Assembly: GCA_964620605.1 (NCBI GenBank)
Contig: CAZUHQ010000020.1
Location: forward strand, 1 to 39,624
DNA: 39,624 bases
From: Thalassotalea_E sp964620605
GTDB lineage: Bacteria > Pseudomonadota > Gammaproteobacteria > Enterobacterales > Alteromonadaceae
Reading direction: 5' to 3'
How positions within the stretch are numbered: the stretch's first letter is position 1; each line of letters begins with the position of its first letter. The position numbers and the translations under genes were made by a program. The notes under the pieces were generated by a model. That model ran no database searches, was not told the DNA's origin, and saw only the letters and a program-made list of their open reading frames with translations. This document shows, piece after piece, positions 8,669 to 18,131 of this stretch.

Positions 8669-9058
8669 ATGAATAAGATCAACAACATCAATCAAGATTT
8701 TGTTGTAGTAAATGCGGATAAAAAAGCCAGCATTGAGCACTCAGACAGTGAGCTCTATCAACGACTGGCACAGAACTATGGCAACTTTACAGGCTGTGAA
8801 CTTATCTCCTGTCACAGTTTTACTAACAACTGGCCAAGCTGGGAAACTCACCCCAATGGTGATGAAATTGTGATTTTACTAGCCGGCGCCGCGAGATTTA
8901 TTTTAATGATAAATGGGCAGCAACAAGAACTTGAGCTTAGTGAGCCTGGCAGCTATGTTATCGTCCCACAGGGTGTATGGCATACTGCAAAAATCAAAGA
9001 TTATGCGCAGTTGCTGTTTATTACCCCGGGCGAAGGCACAGAGCATAAAGCGCTTTAA
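8669..9058 (+). CDS. Cupin-domain protein
   Basis: A 129-residue single-domain cupin. The first motif is degenerate (WETHPNGDEIVILLAGAARF, with His and Glu) and the second is PGSYVIVPQGVWHTA with a His, together the usual small beta-barrel metal site. Proteins of this size act as isomerases, dioxygenases or simple ligand sensors; no particular reaction can be assigned. AAGGAGTTATC precedes the ATG at a good distance, so the start is firm. A methyltransferase frame follows 100 bp downstream and may be cotranscribed. Confidence 0.75.
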   Translation: MNKINNINQDFVVVNADKKASIEHSDSELYQRLAQNYGNFTGCELISCHSFTNNWPSWETHPNGDEIVILLAGAARFILMINGQQQELELSEPGSYVIVPQGVWHTAKIKDYAQLLFITPGEGTEHKAL

Positions 9059-9159
9059 GTATCCGCAGCTCTCACAAATAATTTGCAGACAAAGGCTTAG
9101 TGTCAGTTCAGCAGCTGTGATAACGTTGCGCCAACGATTCAATGACAAGAAAATTACCG

Positions 9160-9740
9160 ATGAGCGACAGCTGGAACGACTTTGCGGATGGTTGGGACAC
9201 CAATGCATCCGTTATAAACTACGCAGAGCATGCTTTCAAGCATTAAGCAACACAGTCAATATCACTGATTTGCGGATTTTAGATTTTGGCTCTGGCTCTG
9301 GCGTGCTCAGTGAAAAAATGGCGCCTTTGGCAAGTTCGATTGTCGCCCTAGATCCGGCAGATAAAATGATCGCCGTGCTAAATGGCAAACAACTAAATAA
9401 TGTCACCACAATTGCTCAAGCTCTTAGCCCTGAACTAATAGCGAAAACACCTGCGCTTAATGAAAAATTTGATCTGATCGTCGCCTCTTCTGCGCTGGCG
9501 TTTGTTGAGGATTATCAACAGACAGTGTCACTGTTAAAACAATTACTAAAACCTCAGGGCAGGTTAATTCAATGGGACTGGCTTTTAGAGTCAAGTGGTG
9601 AGGGCAGCGGTTTTACCGTCGATGAAATTCAACAGGCTTACCGCCAAGCAGGTTTTGCCAGATGTGCGACGTCATTGCCATTTGCTATTAAGGATAACGG
9701 CAACAAGATGCAAGTAGTGATGGCTGTCGGCCAGATATAA
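9160..9740 (+). pseudogene. Class I SAM-dependent methyltransferase with a one-base frameshift
   Basis: The natural start is ATG 9160, giving SDSWNDFADGWDTNASV and then NYAEHAF, a typical N-terminus of small methyltransferases. Near 9240 this frame hits TAA, while the family continues in another frame with QALSNTVNITDLRILDFGSG, which holds the SAM-binding motif I (LDFGSGSG). Restoring one G in the CAAGCATT stretch (about 9238-9245) would join the two into a protein of about 193 residues. The C-terminal half (LLKQLLKPQGRLIQWDW) is intact. It is therefore either a recently inactivated gene or a sequencing error. An alternative frame begins far upstream inside the cupin gene but has a nonsense N-terminus. 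Confidence 0.7.
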
Positions 9741-9761
9741 ACAAGCGTTATTTAAAGGAGT

Positions 9762-9784
9762 AAGCGAGTTAAAATAACTCGCTT
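9762..9784. terminator. Bidirectional terminator between the methyltransferase and kdsB
   Basis: AAGCGAGTTA and TAACTCGCTT form a perfect 10-bp stem around an AAA loop in the short gap between two convergent genes. The last base touches the kdsB stop codon. Confidence 0.65.
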
Positions 9785-10569
9785 TAAGCGATTAGCTGCT
9801 TGGCAAAAGCCCTGGCTTTTTCGAGATCTTCCGGGGTATCGACCCCTTCAACCGGCAGGCGAGTTTGAGCAACATCAACGTGAATTTTTTCACCCTGCCA
9901 TAACACCCGAAGCTGCTCCAACGACTCGATATGCTCCAGCTCACTAGCAGGCCAACTTACGTAGTCTTTGATAAAACCGGCACGATAAGCATAAATACCG
10001 ATATGGCGCAGGTAAAAATCACCAATGGCTAAGATATCCGATTTACCTAAAAAACGCTCTCTATCATACGGAATGGTGGCGCGGGAAAAATACAGCGCAT
10101 AACCATTTTTATCACAGATCACTTTCACCGCATTCGGATTGAGCGCTTCTTCGGCATCGGTAATGGCCACCGCTAACGTGGCCATACGCGCCTGCTGCTG
10201 ACAGGTTCTTTGCTGATTAGCGAGGTTTTTTGCCACCTGAGCAATATTTTCCGGCGGAATAAACGGCTCATCCCCTTGCACATTGACGATTATCTGATCA
10301 TCGTCAAACTGATACTGCTCCATCACTTCTGCCAGACGCTCAGTGCCAGATTGATGATCCGACCGGGTTTTACAAACCTCTCCACCAAAACCCGCAACAA
10401 CCTGGGCAACCTGTTCGTTATCAGTCGCGACGATCACTTGCTCTGCACCGCTTTGCTTGGCTTTTTCAACCACCCACTGGATCATCGGCTTGCCATCAAT
10501 ATCCACTAACACTTTGCCCGGCAAACGGGAAGACTGAAAACGCGCCGGGATCACTACCACAAAAGACAT
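9784..10569 (-). CDS. kdsB: 3-deoxy-manno-octulosonate cytidylyltransferase (CMP-KDO synthetase)
   Basis: A 261-residue cytosolic nucleotidyltransferase that activates KDO with CTP for attachment to lipid A. The N-terminal IPARFQSSRLPGKVLVDI is the nucleotide-binding loop with the essential Arg and Lys. VNVQGDEPFI carries the metal-binding Asp, ALYFSRATIPYDR and LRHIGIYAYRAGFI are family-specific, and the C-terminus has EGVDTPEDLE. Length matches E. coli KdsB (248) with a small extension. It is the last gene of a lipid A/KDO cluster in the order msbA-lpxK-ycaR-kdsB, 8 bases after ycaR, and probably cotranscribed. Confidence 0.95.
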   Translation of the reverse strand: MSFVVVIPARFQSSRLPGKVLVDIDGKPMIQWVVEKAKQSGAEQVIVATDNEQVAQVVAGFGGEVCKTRSDHQSGTERLAEVMEQYQFDDDQIIVNVQGDEPFIPPENIAQVAKNLANQQRTCQQQARMATLAVAITDAEEALNPNAVKVICDKNGYALYFSRATIPYDRERFLGKSDILAIGDFYLRHIGIYAYRAGFIKDYVSWPASELEHIESLEQLRVLWQGEKIHVDVAQTRLPVEGVDTPEDLEKARAFAKQLIA

Positions 10570-10577
10570 AAGATTTC

Positions 10578-10763
10578 CTATTCGCGTTCTTCTTCACTGA
10601 TACGGCGGGCTTCACTTTCTAACAACACAGGAATGCCATCATTAATCGCATAAGCTAAACGGTCAAAATTACAAATCAGCTCACTGCGCTCTTTGTTATA
10701 GTGTAGTTTTCCTTTACATACCGGACACGCCAGTATTTCCATCAATTTCATATCAAAAACCAT
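10578..10763 (-). CDS. ycaR: Trm112-family small protein (YcaR-like)
   Basis: A 61-residue protein with the pattern LMEILACPVCKGKL near the N-terminus, followed by ELICNFDRLAYAINDGIPVL and LLESEARRI. It matches E. coli YcaR in size and layout. The second Cys pair of the zinc-type Trm112 fold is reduced to a single Cys (ICNFD), as in other YcaR proteins. Its biochemical role is unsettled; in many proteobacteria it sits between lpxK and kdsB, as here. ATG 10763 is taken as the start; the in-frame ATG at codon 5 is also possible. Confidence 0.88.
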   Translation of the reverse strand: MVFDMKLMEILACPVCKGKLHYNKERSELICNFDRLAYAINDGIPVLLESEARRISEEERE

Positions 10764-10779
10764 GATTTTCTCTCATTTT

Positions 10780-11799
10780 CTATTGGATCAATTGTTTGAT
10801 CTCATGAATTATTGCCTGCCGATCTTCAGCGCTAAACACGGCATCTACCGGTAAATACCAGATATTCTCTGTCACAAAGCCACGACATTTTACCGCATCT
10901 TTTTCTGTCATCAGTAAAACATCACCGCTGGCGATAAACTCAGCTAACATTTCACCAGTATACGCCTGATGGTCAACAAAACCTTGCGATTTATCAAGGC
11001 TAAATCCAAGTTCGGTTAAATAAATAAAAAATCGCGCCGGGTCGCCAATACCAGCAATGGCATTGACCTTGGGATGTGCAGTGATAAAATCAGCTAATGA
11101 ACATGCTTGCCCGGAGTTAACATTAACCACCCGCTCGGCGGTTAATCGCATCTGATGTTGTGGCCTGTCGCAATCGGCCATTAGCTGCGCCGCGCCATTA
11201 ATGATGATACGGTTAACACGGTTTAATCTGCCACGAGTTTCTCGTAATGGTCCGGCAGGCAATAATAAACCGTTACCGAACTGACGCTTACCATCAACCA
11301 CGATTAATTCATAGTCGCGCGCTAACCGATAATGTTGCAGGCCATCATCACAAATAATCAGCTGACAGCCTTGTGCGACTAGCTTTTCAGCTCCAGCGAC
11401 ACGATCCGAATCAACCACCACCGGCACTTTAGTGCGCTGATAAATCAATACCGGTTCATCCCCAGCCTGTTCAGCATTGCTTTGTCCTGTTAACAGATAT
11501 GGATAATGTGGCGCTTTACCGCCATAACCGCGACTCAGTACCCCGACCTTAACACCGAGCTTGGTTAACTGCTCAACCAAAAATAACACCACAGGGGTTT
11601 TACCATTGCCGCCAACGCCAATATTGCCGACGATCACCACAGGGCACCCCACTTTAACCGAAGGTTTCAAACCTAAGGCGAATAATCCTTTACGTAACGA
11701 CGATAACAACCAGAACAGCGCCGATAACGGTAGTAATAACGCTACCAGCAGCCATTTGGCCGGATGCTGATCAAACCATACCCGCTCAATCAATCGCAT
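10780..11799 (-). CDS. lpxK: Tetraacyldisaccharide 4'-kinase
   Basis: A 339-residue inner-membrane kinase that phosphorylates the 4' position of the lipid A disaccharide. Residues 18-36 form the N-terminal membrane helix, followed by a basic stretch. The Walker A motif is GNIGVGGNGKTP at residues 58-69. SRGYGG is the conserved loop, LIICDDGLQHYRLARDYE carries the catalytic Asp and the DDGLQ motif, and GNGLLLPAGPLRE is the next family block. Length is close to E. coli LpxK (328). It lies 8 bases downstream of msbA and 16 upstream of ycaR, in one transcription unit, matching the msbA-lpxK coupling seen across gammaproteobacteria. Confidence 0.95.
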   Translation of the reverse strand: MRLIERVWFDQHPAKWLLVALLLPLSALFWLLSSLRKGLFALGLKPSVKVGCPVVIVGNIGVGGNGKTPVVLFLVEQLTKLGVKVGVLSRGYGGKAPHYPYLLTGQSNAEQAGDEPVLIYQRTKVPVVVDSDRVAGAEKLVAQGCQLIICDDGLQHYRLARDYELIVVDGKRQFGNGLLLPAGPLRETRGRLNRVNRIIINGAAQLMADCDRPQHQMRLTAERVVNVNSGQACSLADFITAHPKVNAIAGIGDPARFFIYLTELGFSLDKSQGFVDHQAYTGEMLAEFIASGDVLLMTEKDAVKCRGFVTENIWYLPVDAVFSAEDRQAIIHEIKQLIQ

Positions 11800-11807
11800 A
11801 ATTATTG

Positions 11808-13598
11808 TTAGCTGCCAAACTGAAAACGATGTAATTGGGCGTAAGCACCGTCTTTATCCAGTAATTCCTGATGTGCGCCCTGTTCAATGATTTGTCCTTG
11901 CTCCATAACAACGATGTTATCGGCATTTTCAATGGTCGACAGCCGATGGGCAATCACAATGGAAGTGCGATTTTTTTGCAGCTCATTAAGCGCATCCTGA
12001 ATATGACGTTCCGACTCGGTATCCAGCGCACTGGTCGCTTCATCCAAAATTAAAAACGGCGCATCACATAACAAGGCACGGGCAATCGCAACCCGTTGGC
12101 GCTGACCGCCGGAAAGCAAGGCGCCGTTATCACCGATATTGGTTTCCAGCCCCTGAGGCAACTGCTCGGCAAATTCCATGACGTGCGCTTTGGTTGCCGC
12201 ATCGATAATTTCCCGCGCTGAGGCATCCGGCTTACCATAAGCAATATTATTAGCCAAGCTATCGTTAAACAGCACTACATGCTGTGAAACATAGGCAAAC
12301 TGACGACGCAAATCCTTTAACTTATATTGTTGAATGTCCTGACCATCCACTAGCACTGTACCAGAAGTCGCATCATAAAAACGCAGTAATAACGAACTGG
12401 CAGTCGACTTACCGCTGCCGGAGCGACCAACCAACGCAACAGTTTCACCGGCATTGGCAGTTAAATTTAAATGACTTAACGACGATTTTTCATCGCCCGG
12501 ATAAACAAAGCTGACATCATCAAACACTATCTCGCCTTTTGCTCGGCTAATAGCAATTTTTCCGGTGTCTTGCTCTGCCTGTTCATCCAGTAAGGCAAAA
12601 ATACTGATCGACGCCGCCATGCCCTTTTGAAATTCACTGTTAACATTGGTCAACAGTTTTAGCGGCCGCAGCAACATGGTCATATAAGTCACCACTCCCA
12701 TAAACACACCGGCGCTGAGGTTTTCCACAACGCCGTCAAGGGTCGCAACATACAAAACAAAAGCCAAGGCAAAAGAGGCAATGATTTGAATCAGCGGCAC
12801 ACTGGCTGACTTTGTCGCCACCATTTTCATCCGCTGCTGACGATTATGTTTATTAATTTGGCCAAAGCGTTGATTTTCTCGCTCCTGACCATCAAACGTC
12901 AGCACCACTTTATGACCGTTAAAGGTTTGCTCTGCCGCTTTCGTGACTTCCCCCATGGCATTTTGAATATTCTTACTAACTTTGCGAAAACGTCGGGAAA
13001 CCACAGTAACTATCACAGCGATAATCGGGGTGATCACTAAAAAGATCGCCGATAACTGCCAGCTCTGCCAGAACATCAGCACTAACAAACCGATAACGAA
13101 GCCGCCCTGTTGCACTAGCGTCAGCAATGACTTACTGGTGGCCTGCAGAACTTGCTCGGTATCAAAGGTCAGCTTGGAAATCAAAGTACCTGTTGAGGTT
13201 TTATCGTGATACGCCACCGGCATCGCCATCACGTGTTCAAAAATCCCCTGACGTAAATCGGCGACGACATTATTGCCGACCCAGGCCAGGCAATAGTTAC
13301 TTAAAAAATGGAAAATGCCGCGTAAAATAAAACAGATAACAACAAACAACGGCGCCCATTTCATAAACTCAGGATTTTTACCTGACAGCCCCTCATCGAT
13401 TAACGCTGGCAATTTAGATAAGAAATAAACATCTATCGCGGCATAACCAAGCATGCAAACAATGGCAAAAATTCCGGCCTTTTTATAAACCTTGGCATAG
13501 CCCATTAAACGGAGAAAATTCTGCCAGGTGGTTGCTTGTATTTGCGATGAATGAGGAGATAAATCCGCAGATTTTGCTGAGGCTAACTCGGATGACAT
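11808..13598 (-). CDS. msbA: Lipid A export ABC transporter MsbA
   Basis: A 596-residue half-transporter that flips core-lipid A across the inner membrane. The N-terminal half has six hydrophobic segments (about residues 43-320). The ATPase half has Walker A GRSGSGKST at 391-399, a Q-loop at FAYVSQHVVLFND, the signature LSGGQRQR, Walker B ILDEATSAL and the H-loop IAHRLS. All residues needed for ATP hydrolysis are present. Length agrees with E. coli MsbA (582) plus a longer N-terminus. It begins the msbA-lpxK-ycaR-kdsB run and follows comEC by about 95 bp, where a separate promoter could lie. Confidence 0.95.
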   Translation of the reverse strand: MSSELASAKSADLSPHSSQIQATTWQNFLRLMGYAKVYKKAGIFAIVCMLGYAAIDVYFLSKLPALIDEGLSGKNPEFMKWAPLFVVICFILRGIFHFLSNYCLAWVGNNVVADLRQGIFEHVMAMPVAYHDKTSTGTLISKLTFDTEQVLQATSKSLLTLVQQGGFVIGLLVLMFWQSWQLSAIFLVITPIIAVIVTVVSRRFRKVSKNIQNAMGEVTKAAEQTFNGHKVVLTFDGQERENQRFGQINKHNRQQRMKMVATKSASVPLIQIIASFALAFVLYVATLDGVVENLSAGVFMGVVTYMTMLLRPLKLLTNVNSEFQKGMAASISIFALLDEQAEQDTGKIAISRAKGEIVFDDVSFVYPGDEKSSLSHLNLTANAGETVALVGRSGSGKSTASSLLLRFYDATSGTVLVDGQDIQQYKLKDLRRQFAYVSQHVVLFNDSLANNIAYGKPDASAREIIDAATKAHVMEFAEQLPQGLETNIGDNGALLSGGQRQRVAIARALLCDAPFLILDEATSALDTESERHIQDALNELQKNRTSIVIAHRLSTIENADNIVVMEQGQIIEQGAHQELLDKDGAYAQLHRFQFGS

Positions 13599-13692
13599 TG
13601 AAAGCTCATAAATTATAAAAATGAATTAGTTAGCTATTTTAGCCTGTATTAACGATGCAACCAAGCCATGATTTGTTTTTAGCAGTTATACA

Positions 13693-16098
13693 CTAATTAG
13701 CGAACCAAAACGGCCATAATTGCTGCCGATAGGGTTGCACCTTAATGCCCTGTTTGCCGATGTTTAACCTCAGCATGCCGTGCTCCGCGGTATTATAGCT
13801 TGTGACTCCTTGCCGGTGATATCGCTCAACCACCTCTTTAGTTGGCATTTGCCAGCGATTTAAAAAGCCACTACTAAAAATGGCAAACTCAGGGGCAACC
13901 GCGCTAATAAATTCAGGCGATGATGAACTTTTTGAGCCATGATGTGGAACTACTAAAATATTTGAAGCAAGTTTTCCCATTAGTTGAGGTGCTGATTGGT
14001 GTACTTTAACCAATTGAAGTTCGATGCGCTGAGATATATCCCCGGTTAACAAAACACTGTGCAAACCGTCTGAAATTTTTATCACGCAGGAGTCGTCATT
14101 ACTGGCAACACTATCTTCCTTGGGCGATAGCACTTCCAAGGAGAGAAATTGCCAGTAAAATCTTTGCCCTTGCTGGCAGCGTTCAGCGCCTGAATATTGA
14201 TTATAAATCAATCGGTTAATAAAAAATTCTTGTTGCAGCTCAGCTAAACCGCCGCTGTGGTCATTATCATCATGACTGATAATCACTAAATCCAGTGCCT
14301 GATAGCCCTGCGTTTTTAAATAAGGCACTAACACGGTTTCTGCCATCGAAAAACCGGAAGGAAAGCTCGCACCAGTATCATACACCAGCACCTGATGGTT
14401 CGCCTCAACCACCACAGCCAGCCCCTGACCGACATCCATGACATTGACCTGCCACTGTTTGTCCGTTTGGTTAACCGGCAAAGCTAACGCAGTTATCAGT
14501 AATAGCACCACGAGCTGAACCGCAATTAACGGTGTTTTAGTTAAAGTGCGGCCAAGATAAAGCATCACACAGACAACAATAAAAACGACGCTTAAATAAT
14601 CCGTATGAGAAACTTCAACACTGGCAAGCGAAAAACTGCTTAACCAGCCCAGCCACTGCCAAACAAGTTCGATACTTTTTAACGCCTGTTCGACTAGAAA
14701 TAGCGATAATTCACTGCTAATTGGCAACATCAGCACAGACAATAGCGATAGTGGAATGCTGGTAATACTCATCCAGGGCACAGCAAGCAGATTTGCCGGT
14801 AAAGCCACAATTGATAATTGGTGGTTAACCAAAACAGTTAATGGCAACATTAAGGTGATTAAACCGAGTTGCAAGGCAAATAACCGGGCACACCAGCTGA
14901 CCAGCCTTTGCCAAATACCGGATTCGGCCACTGAGTCTTGCTTAAAATAGCGTTGAAAGCGCCACAGCAGCAGAAAAATAATACCCACTGCATAAAATGA
15001 CAACCAAAAACTAATGCTTATCAAACTCATAGGATAACAGAGCAAGATAATAACCAAAGTAATCGTCAACCAACGAGTTAACGTCAGCTTCACTCCAAGG
15101 CCTTTTGCCACCCAGAATAGCATCAACATCAAAAATGCCCGCATCGTCGGCAAAGAAAACCCGGCCAAATAGGCATAATAGGCGGTTAATAACAGCGTCA
15201 GGGCGATTGCCAAATATTTGTTATTTACATGCGTAAACTTGTTGGCAATTCCAGCTTTAAGCAATTTTTCTAACGGCACCAACCTTAGCAAGCCGCTAAA
15301 GAAAGCATAACCAAAGGCGGCCACCAGACCAAGGTGCAGTCCGGAAATCGCCACTAGATGCACAGTCGCAGTTTGCTTTAATATTTGCCAATGCTCAGCA
15401 GTTAACTGGCTACGTTCACCAAAAGTTAGCGCATAAACAATTCCTGAAAGCGGATGCTGTTCCAGCATTGGCGTTAATTTATCATAATAGTGCTGATGCA
15501 AACTGCGACTATCTAACACCAGTTGATTATGCTCATCAGCCACCACATAACCTGTACCGTGAATACCGTGACGTCTGAGCCAGGTTTGATAACTAAAACC
15601 GCCAGGGTTCGCCAAGCCATGGGCAGGCTTAATGCGCACTTTAAAGCGCCATAGTTGCTGATGTTTTACTCTTGGGTTTAGTTCCTGCTGAGCGCTATCC
15701 TGGTTGAGCTTGTAAACTGTCGCATCTTGCCACGCCAGCCGTATTTTTAACGGCTGTGTTAATGGGTGGTTATCAAGCTGCTTAACGATAAAGTTAAAAC
15801 GTTGCACCCCTTTTTTATACTGGGCAATGGATGCTATCTCGCCAAACACAGTAATGCTGTTTGACTTCGCGCTAGCTACCCCTTGTTGCAGATCTGCCAA
15901 ACTTGATTGATAGCAGCTCGCTGACCATATCATCCAGACACAACCAAGTATAAAGCCGGTGGCAAATCGAGTGACGTTAAAATAATAAACCAGGCAAGTT
16001 AAAACAATTGTCACAATCAGGTAAAATAAGCTTGGCACTATAGGCAAAAATAGTGACAATAGTGCTCCTGAGAAAAATGTGATTAACCACCAGTCCAT
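13693..16098 (-). CDS. comEC: ComEC/Rec2 DNA uptake channel protein
   Basis: An 801-residue protein of the natural-transformation machinery that carries single-stranded DNA across the inner membrane. An N-terminal hydrophobic block is followed by the DUF4131/OB-like region (about residues 80-200). Next is the competence domain with many helices and VHLVAISGLHLGLVAAFGY near residue 248. A C-terminal metallo-beta-lactamase domain has DVGQGLAVVV, ISHDDNDHSGG and VVPHHGSKSSS. The metal site reads HDDNDH rather than the canonical HxHxDH, as in many ComEC proteins. Length is normal (E. coli homologue about 750). Position upstream of msbA is standard in this order. It suggests competence genes elsewhere. 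Confidence 0.92.
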   Translation of the reverse strand: MDWWLITFFSGALLSLFLPIVPSLFYLIVTIVLTCLVYYFNVTRFATGFILGCVWMIWSASCYQSSLADLQQGVASAKSNSITVFGEIASIAQYKKGVQRFNFIVKQLDNHPLTQPLKIRLAWQDATVYKLNQDSAQQELNPRVKHQQLWRFKVRIKPAHGLANPGGFSYQTWLRRHGIHGTGYVVADEHNQLVLDSRSLHQHYYDKLTPMLEQHPLSGIVYALTFGERSQLTAEHWQILKQTATVHLVAISGLHLGLVAAFGYAFFSGLLRLVPLEKLLKAGIANKFTHVNNKYLAIALTLLLTAYYAYLAGFSLPTMRAFLMLMLFWVAKGLGVKLTLTRWLTITLVIILLCYPMSLISISFWLSFYAVGIIFLLLWRFQRYFKQDSVAESGIWQRLVSWCARLFALQLGLITLMLPLTVLVNHQLSIVALPANLLAVPWMSITSIPLSLLSVLMLPISSELSLFLVEQALKSIELVWQWLGWLSSFSLASVEVSHTDYLSVVFIVVCVMLYLGRTLTKTPLIAVQLVVLLLITALALPVNQTDKQWQVNVMDVGQGLAVVVEANHQVLVYDTGASFPSGFSMAETVLVPYLKTQGYQALDLVIISHDDNDHSGGLAELQQEFFINRLIYNQYSGAERCQQGQRFYWQFLSLEVLSPKEDSVASNDDSCVIKISDGLHSVLLTGDISQRIELQLVKVHQSAPQLMGKLASNILVVPHHGSKSSSSPEFISAVAPEFAIFSSGFLNRWQMPTKEVVERYHRQGVTSYNTAEHGMLRLNIGKQGIKVQPYRQQLWPFWFAN

Positions 16099-16126
16099 AG
16101 TGATTGCTTCCCTTAATTAGAGTGTT

Positions 16127-16636
16127 ATGCCAAAAAAAACCATTAAAAAGTTCCTGCCGGATCACCACACCATTAAATCCCATAAGCATTTGCAGATCTT
16201 TGGTGAGCTTTTACATAACGGTAATTTATGGCATTTAAACCGACGTTCAGTGTCTAAAGCATTTGCCGTTGGCCTGTTTTTCGCGTTTGTCCCTGTGCCT
16301 TTTCAGATGATTTTATCTGCTGGTATGGCAATTATAGTACATGCCAATCTGCCGCTTTCTATTGCTTTAGTGTGGATCACTAACCCGCTGACCATGCCAG
16401 CGATCTTTTACTTCTGTTACCTGGTCGGTACCTGGCTACTCGGCGCGCCAGAGAAAAAATTTGTCTTTGAAGCGAGCTGGCAATGGGTAGTAGATAGCCT
16501 GTCGACTATCGGTCCAGCATTTTTATTGGGCTGCGGGGTATTAGCAGTCTTGTTTTCTTTGTTGGGGTATTTTGGTATTCACGTCCTGTGGCGCTATTCA
16601 GTGTCGAAAGAATGGAAAAAACGGGGTCAACGCTAA
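16127..16636 (+). CDS. DUF2062 membrane protein
   Basis: A 169-residue protein of the DUF2062 family. The N-terminal region is basic and soluble (residues 1-40), then RRSVSKAFAVGLFFAFVPVP leads into the first hydrophobic segment. NLPLSIALVWITNPLTMPAI carries the conserved Asn-Pro pair of the family, and two more hydrophobic stretches follow. Function is unknown; it is often found near comEC/msbA in Alteromonadales and Vibrionales. It is divergent from comEC with a 28-bp gap, so promoters must overlap the coding starts. Family call is good, function not assigned. Confidence 0.8.
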   Translation: MPKKTIKKFLPDHHTIKSHKHLQIFGELLHNGNLWHLNRRSVSKAFAVGLFFAFVPVPFQMILSAGMAIIVHANLPLSIALVWITNPLTMPAIFYFCYLVGTWLLGAPEKKFVFEASWQWVVDSLSTIGPAFLLGCGVLAVLFSLLGYFGIHVLWRYSVSKEWKKRGQR

Positions 16637-16716
16637 TTAGTTATTGTTGATAAAACTCGTCTTCAGCTCTGGCTCCTGCTTCGCTTTACCTCCTAAGTCC
16701 ATTTAGTCGTGAACAT

Positions 16717-16744
16717 AAAAAAGGAGCCGATTGGCTCCTTTTTT
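16717..16744. terminator. Strong terminator after rpsO
   Basis: AAAAAAGGAGCC and GGCTCCTTTTTT form a perfect 12-bp stem with a GATT loop. On the minus strand it follows the rpsO stop by about 22 bases and ends in a T tract; the A/T symmetry lets it also serve the convergent DUF2062 gene. Confidence 0.85.
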
Positions 16745-16766
16745 AAATCATTGATTAAATTAGATA

Positions 16767-17036
16767 TTAACGACGTAAACCTAATTTACCGATTAATGCA
16801 GTATAACGGTCACTGTTCTTACCTTTTAAGTAATCAAGTAACTTACGACGTTGGCTAACCATGCGTAATAAACCACGACGTGAGTGGTGATCATGGATGT
16901 GCTCTTTGAAGTGACCTTGTAAGTGGTTGATTTGTGTAGTTAACAAAGCAACTTGAACTTCAGGAGAACCTGTGTCACCTTCTTTAGTCGCATATTCAGC
17001 AACGATAGCTGCTTTTTGTGCTGCAGATAAAGACAT
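16767..17036 (-). CDS. rpsO: 30S ribosomal protein S15
   Basis: The 89-residue length is exactly that of bacterial S15. Typical segments are GDTGSPEVQVALLTTQINHL, HDHHSRRGLLRMVSQRRKLL and LDYLKGKNSDRYTALIGKLG. S15 binds the 16S rRNA central domain early in 30S assembly and in E. coli represses its own translation through a pseudoknot in its leader. Here the leader of about 75 nt from the predicted start of transcription could do the same but I did not fold it. It ends the operon that begins at rimP and has its own promoter in the truB-rpsO gap. Confidence 0.98.
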   Translation of the reverse strand: MSLSAAQKAAIVAEYATKEGDTGSPEVQVALLTTQINHLQGHFKEHIHDHHSRRGLLRMVSQRRKLLDYLKGKNSDRYTALIGKLGLRR

Positions 17037-17113
17037 AATATATACCTTAGTTAGTGTTTAAAAATCGCGTCAAGCCGAACACTAAATCAGCAAGACGTTC
17101 TAAAAGAGCGCGT

Positions 17114-17141
17114 ATTCTACCAGTATAGCCAGCTTATGCAA
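17114..17141 (-). promoter_or_regulatory. Sigma-70 promoter for rpsO
   Basis: On the minus strand TTGCAT (-35) and TAGAAT (-10) are separated by 16 bp, with a GC-rich ACGCGC discriminator just after, as in growth-rate-controlled promoters. It lies about 80 bp upstream of the rpsO start in the gap after truB. Confidence 0.6.
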
Positions 17142-17166
17142 CCAATAGATACAATTTCCTCAACAG

Positions 17167-18123
17167 CTATGATAATGCCTCAACAACGGTAATACGCTTT
17201 GGCGCCACCAAACCATTATCATCAATTTGCCCAACGCCGATAAATTCAGCTTCAGCATCGCCGTCCGGCTCAATATACACTTGAACCAGTCCTTCTAACG
17301 GTGAGTTAGCCGCCTGTACCGGGTTACCATTACGCAAGTAACTGGCTGACATAGGGTCAACATAGACCTTTGCCATATCACCACAGGCAGTATTCATCGG
17401 CAATAATAAAGGGTCTAACAATTGCGAGGGCGAAATATCCTGCTCATTCGCCTGCGTTAGTAACTGTTCAAGCTGCTCCAAAGTGATCATTTTATCGCGA
17501 GGGTAACTGCCAACAGCGACACGTCTAAGCTTGGCGACATAAGCGCCACAACCGAGTAATTCTCCCAGATCATCAACGATAGTGCGGATATAGGTACCCT
17601 TTGAGACATGAATTTCCATTTCGACTTCGTCCTGCTCAAAGCGTAAAACGTCTAGTCGATAAACCGTAATATCACGTGCTTCTCGCGGCACTTCAATGCC
17701 TTCACGGGCATATTTATATAACGGCTGGCCTTGATATTTTAATGCCGAATACATTGATGGCACTTGTTTACTAACGCCGCGAAAACTTTCCAACGCATCA
17801 TCTAATTGCTGGCGGGAAACATCAACCGGCTTTTTTGCTACCACTTCACCATCGGCATCACTGGTAGTGGTTCGAATACCAAGCTTTGCCGTTACCTGGT
17901 AAGTTTTATCGGTATCGAGTAAAAACTGAGAAAACTTGGTACCTTCACCCAAACAAATTGGCAACATGCCGGTGGCTAATGGATCTAATGCCCCGGTATG
18001 GCCGGCCTTTTGAGCAAAGTAAATACGCTTAACTTTTTGCAAGGCATGGTTTGATGACATTTCCAGCGGTTTATCGAGCAATAATACGCCATTGACCGCA
18101 CGGCCTTTTCTTCTTTTTGCCAT
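17167..18123 (-). CDS. truB: tRNA pseudouridine(55) synthase TruB
   Basis: A 318-residue enzyme that makes pseudouridine 55 in the T-loop of tRNAs. VLLDKPLEMSSNHALQKVKR is the N-terminal KP motif, and GHTGALDPLATGMLP carries the catalytic Asp. YQVTAKLGIRTTTSDADG and VSKGTYIRTIVDDLGE are the next conserved blocks, and a PUA-like C-terminal domain follows. Length equals E. coli TruB (314). It lies 8 bases downstream of rbfA, in the same operon order as E. coli. Confidence 0.97.
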   Translation of the reverse strand: MAKRRKGRAVNGVLLLDKPLEMSSNHALQKVKRIYFAQKAGHTGALDPLATGMLPICLGEGTKFSQFLLDTDKTYQVTAKLGIRTTTSDADGEVVAKKPVDVSRQQLDDALESFRGVSKQVPSMYSALKYQGQPLYKYAREGIEVPREARDITVYRLDVLRFEQDEVEMEIHVSKGTYIRTIVDDLGELLGCGAYVAKLRRVAVGSYPRDKMITLEQLEQLLTQANEQDISPSQLLDPLLLPMNTACGDMAKVYVDPMSASYLRNGNPVQAANSPLEGLVQVYIEPDGDAEAEFIGVGQIDDNGLVAPKRITVVEALS

Positions 18124-18131
18124 GAAACTAA

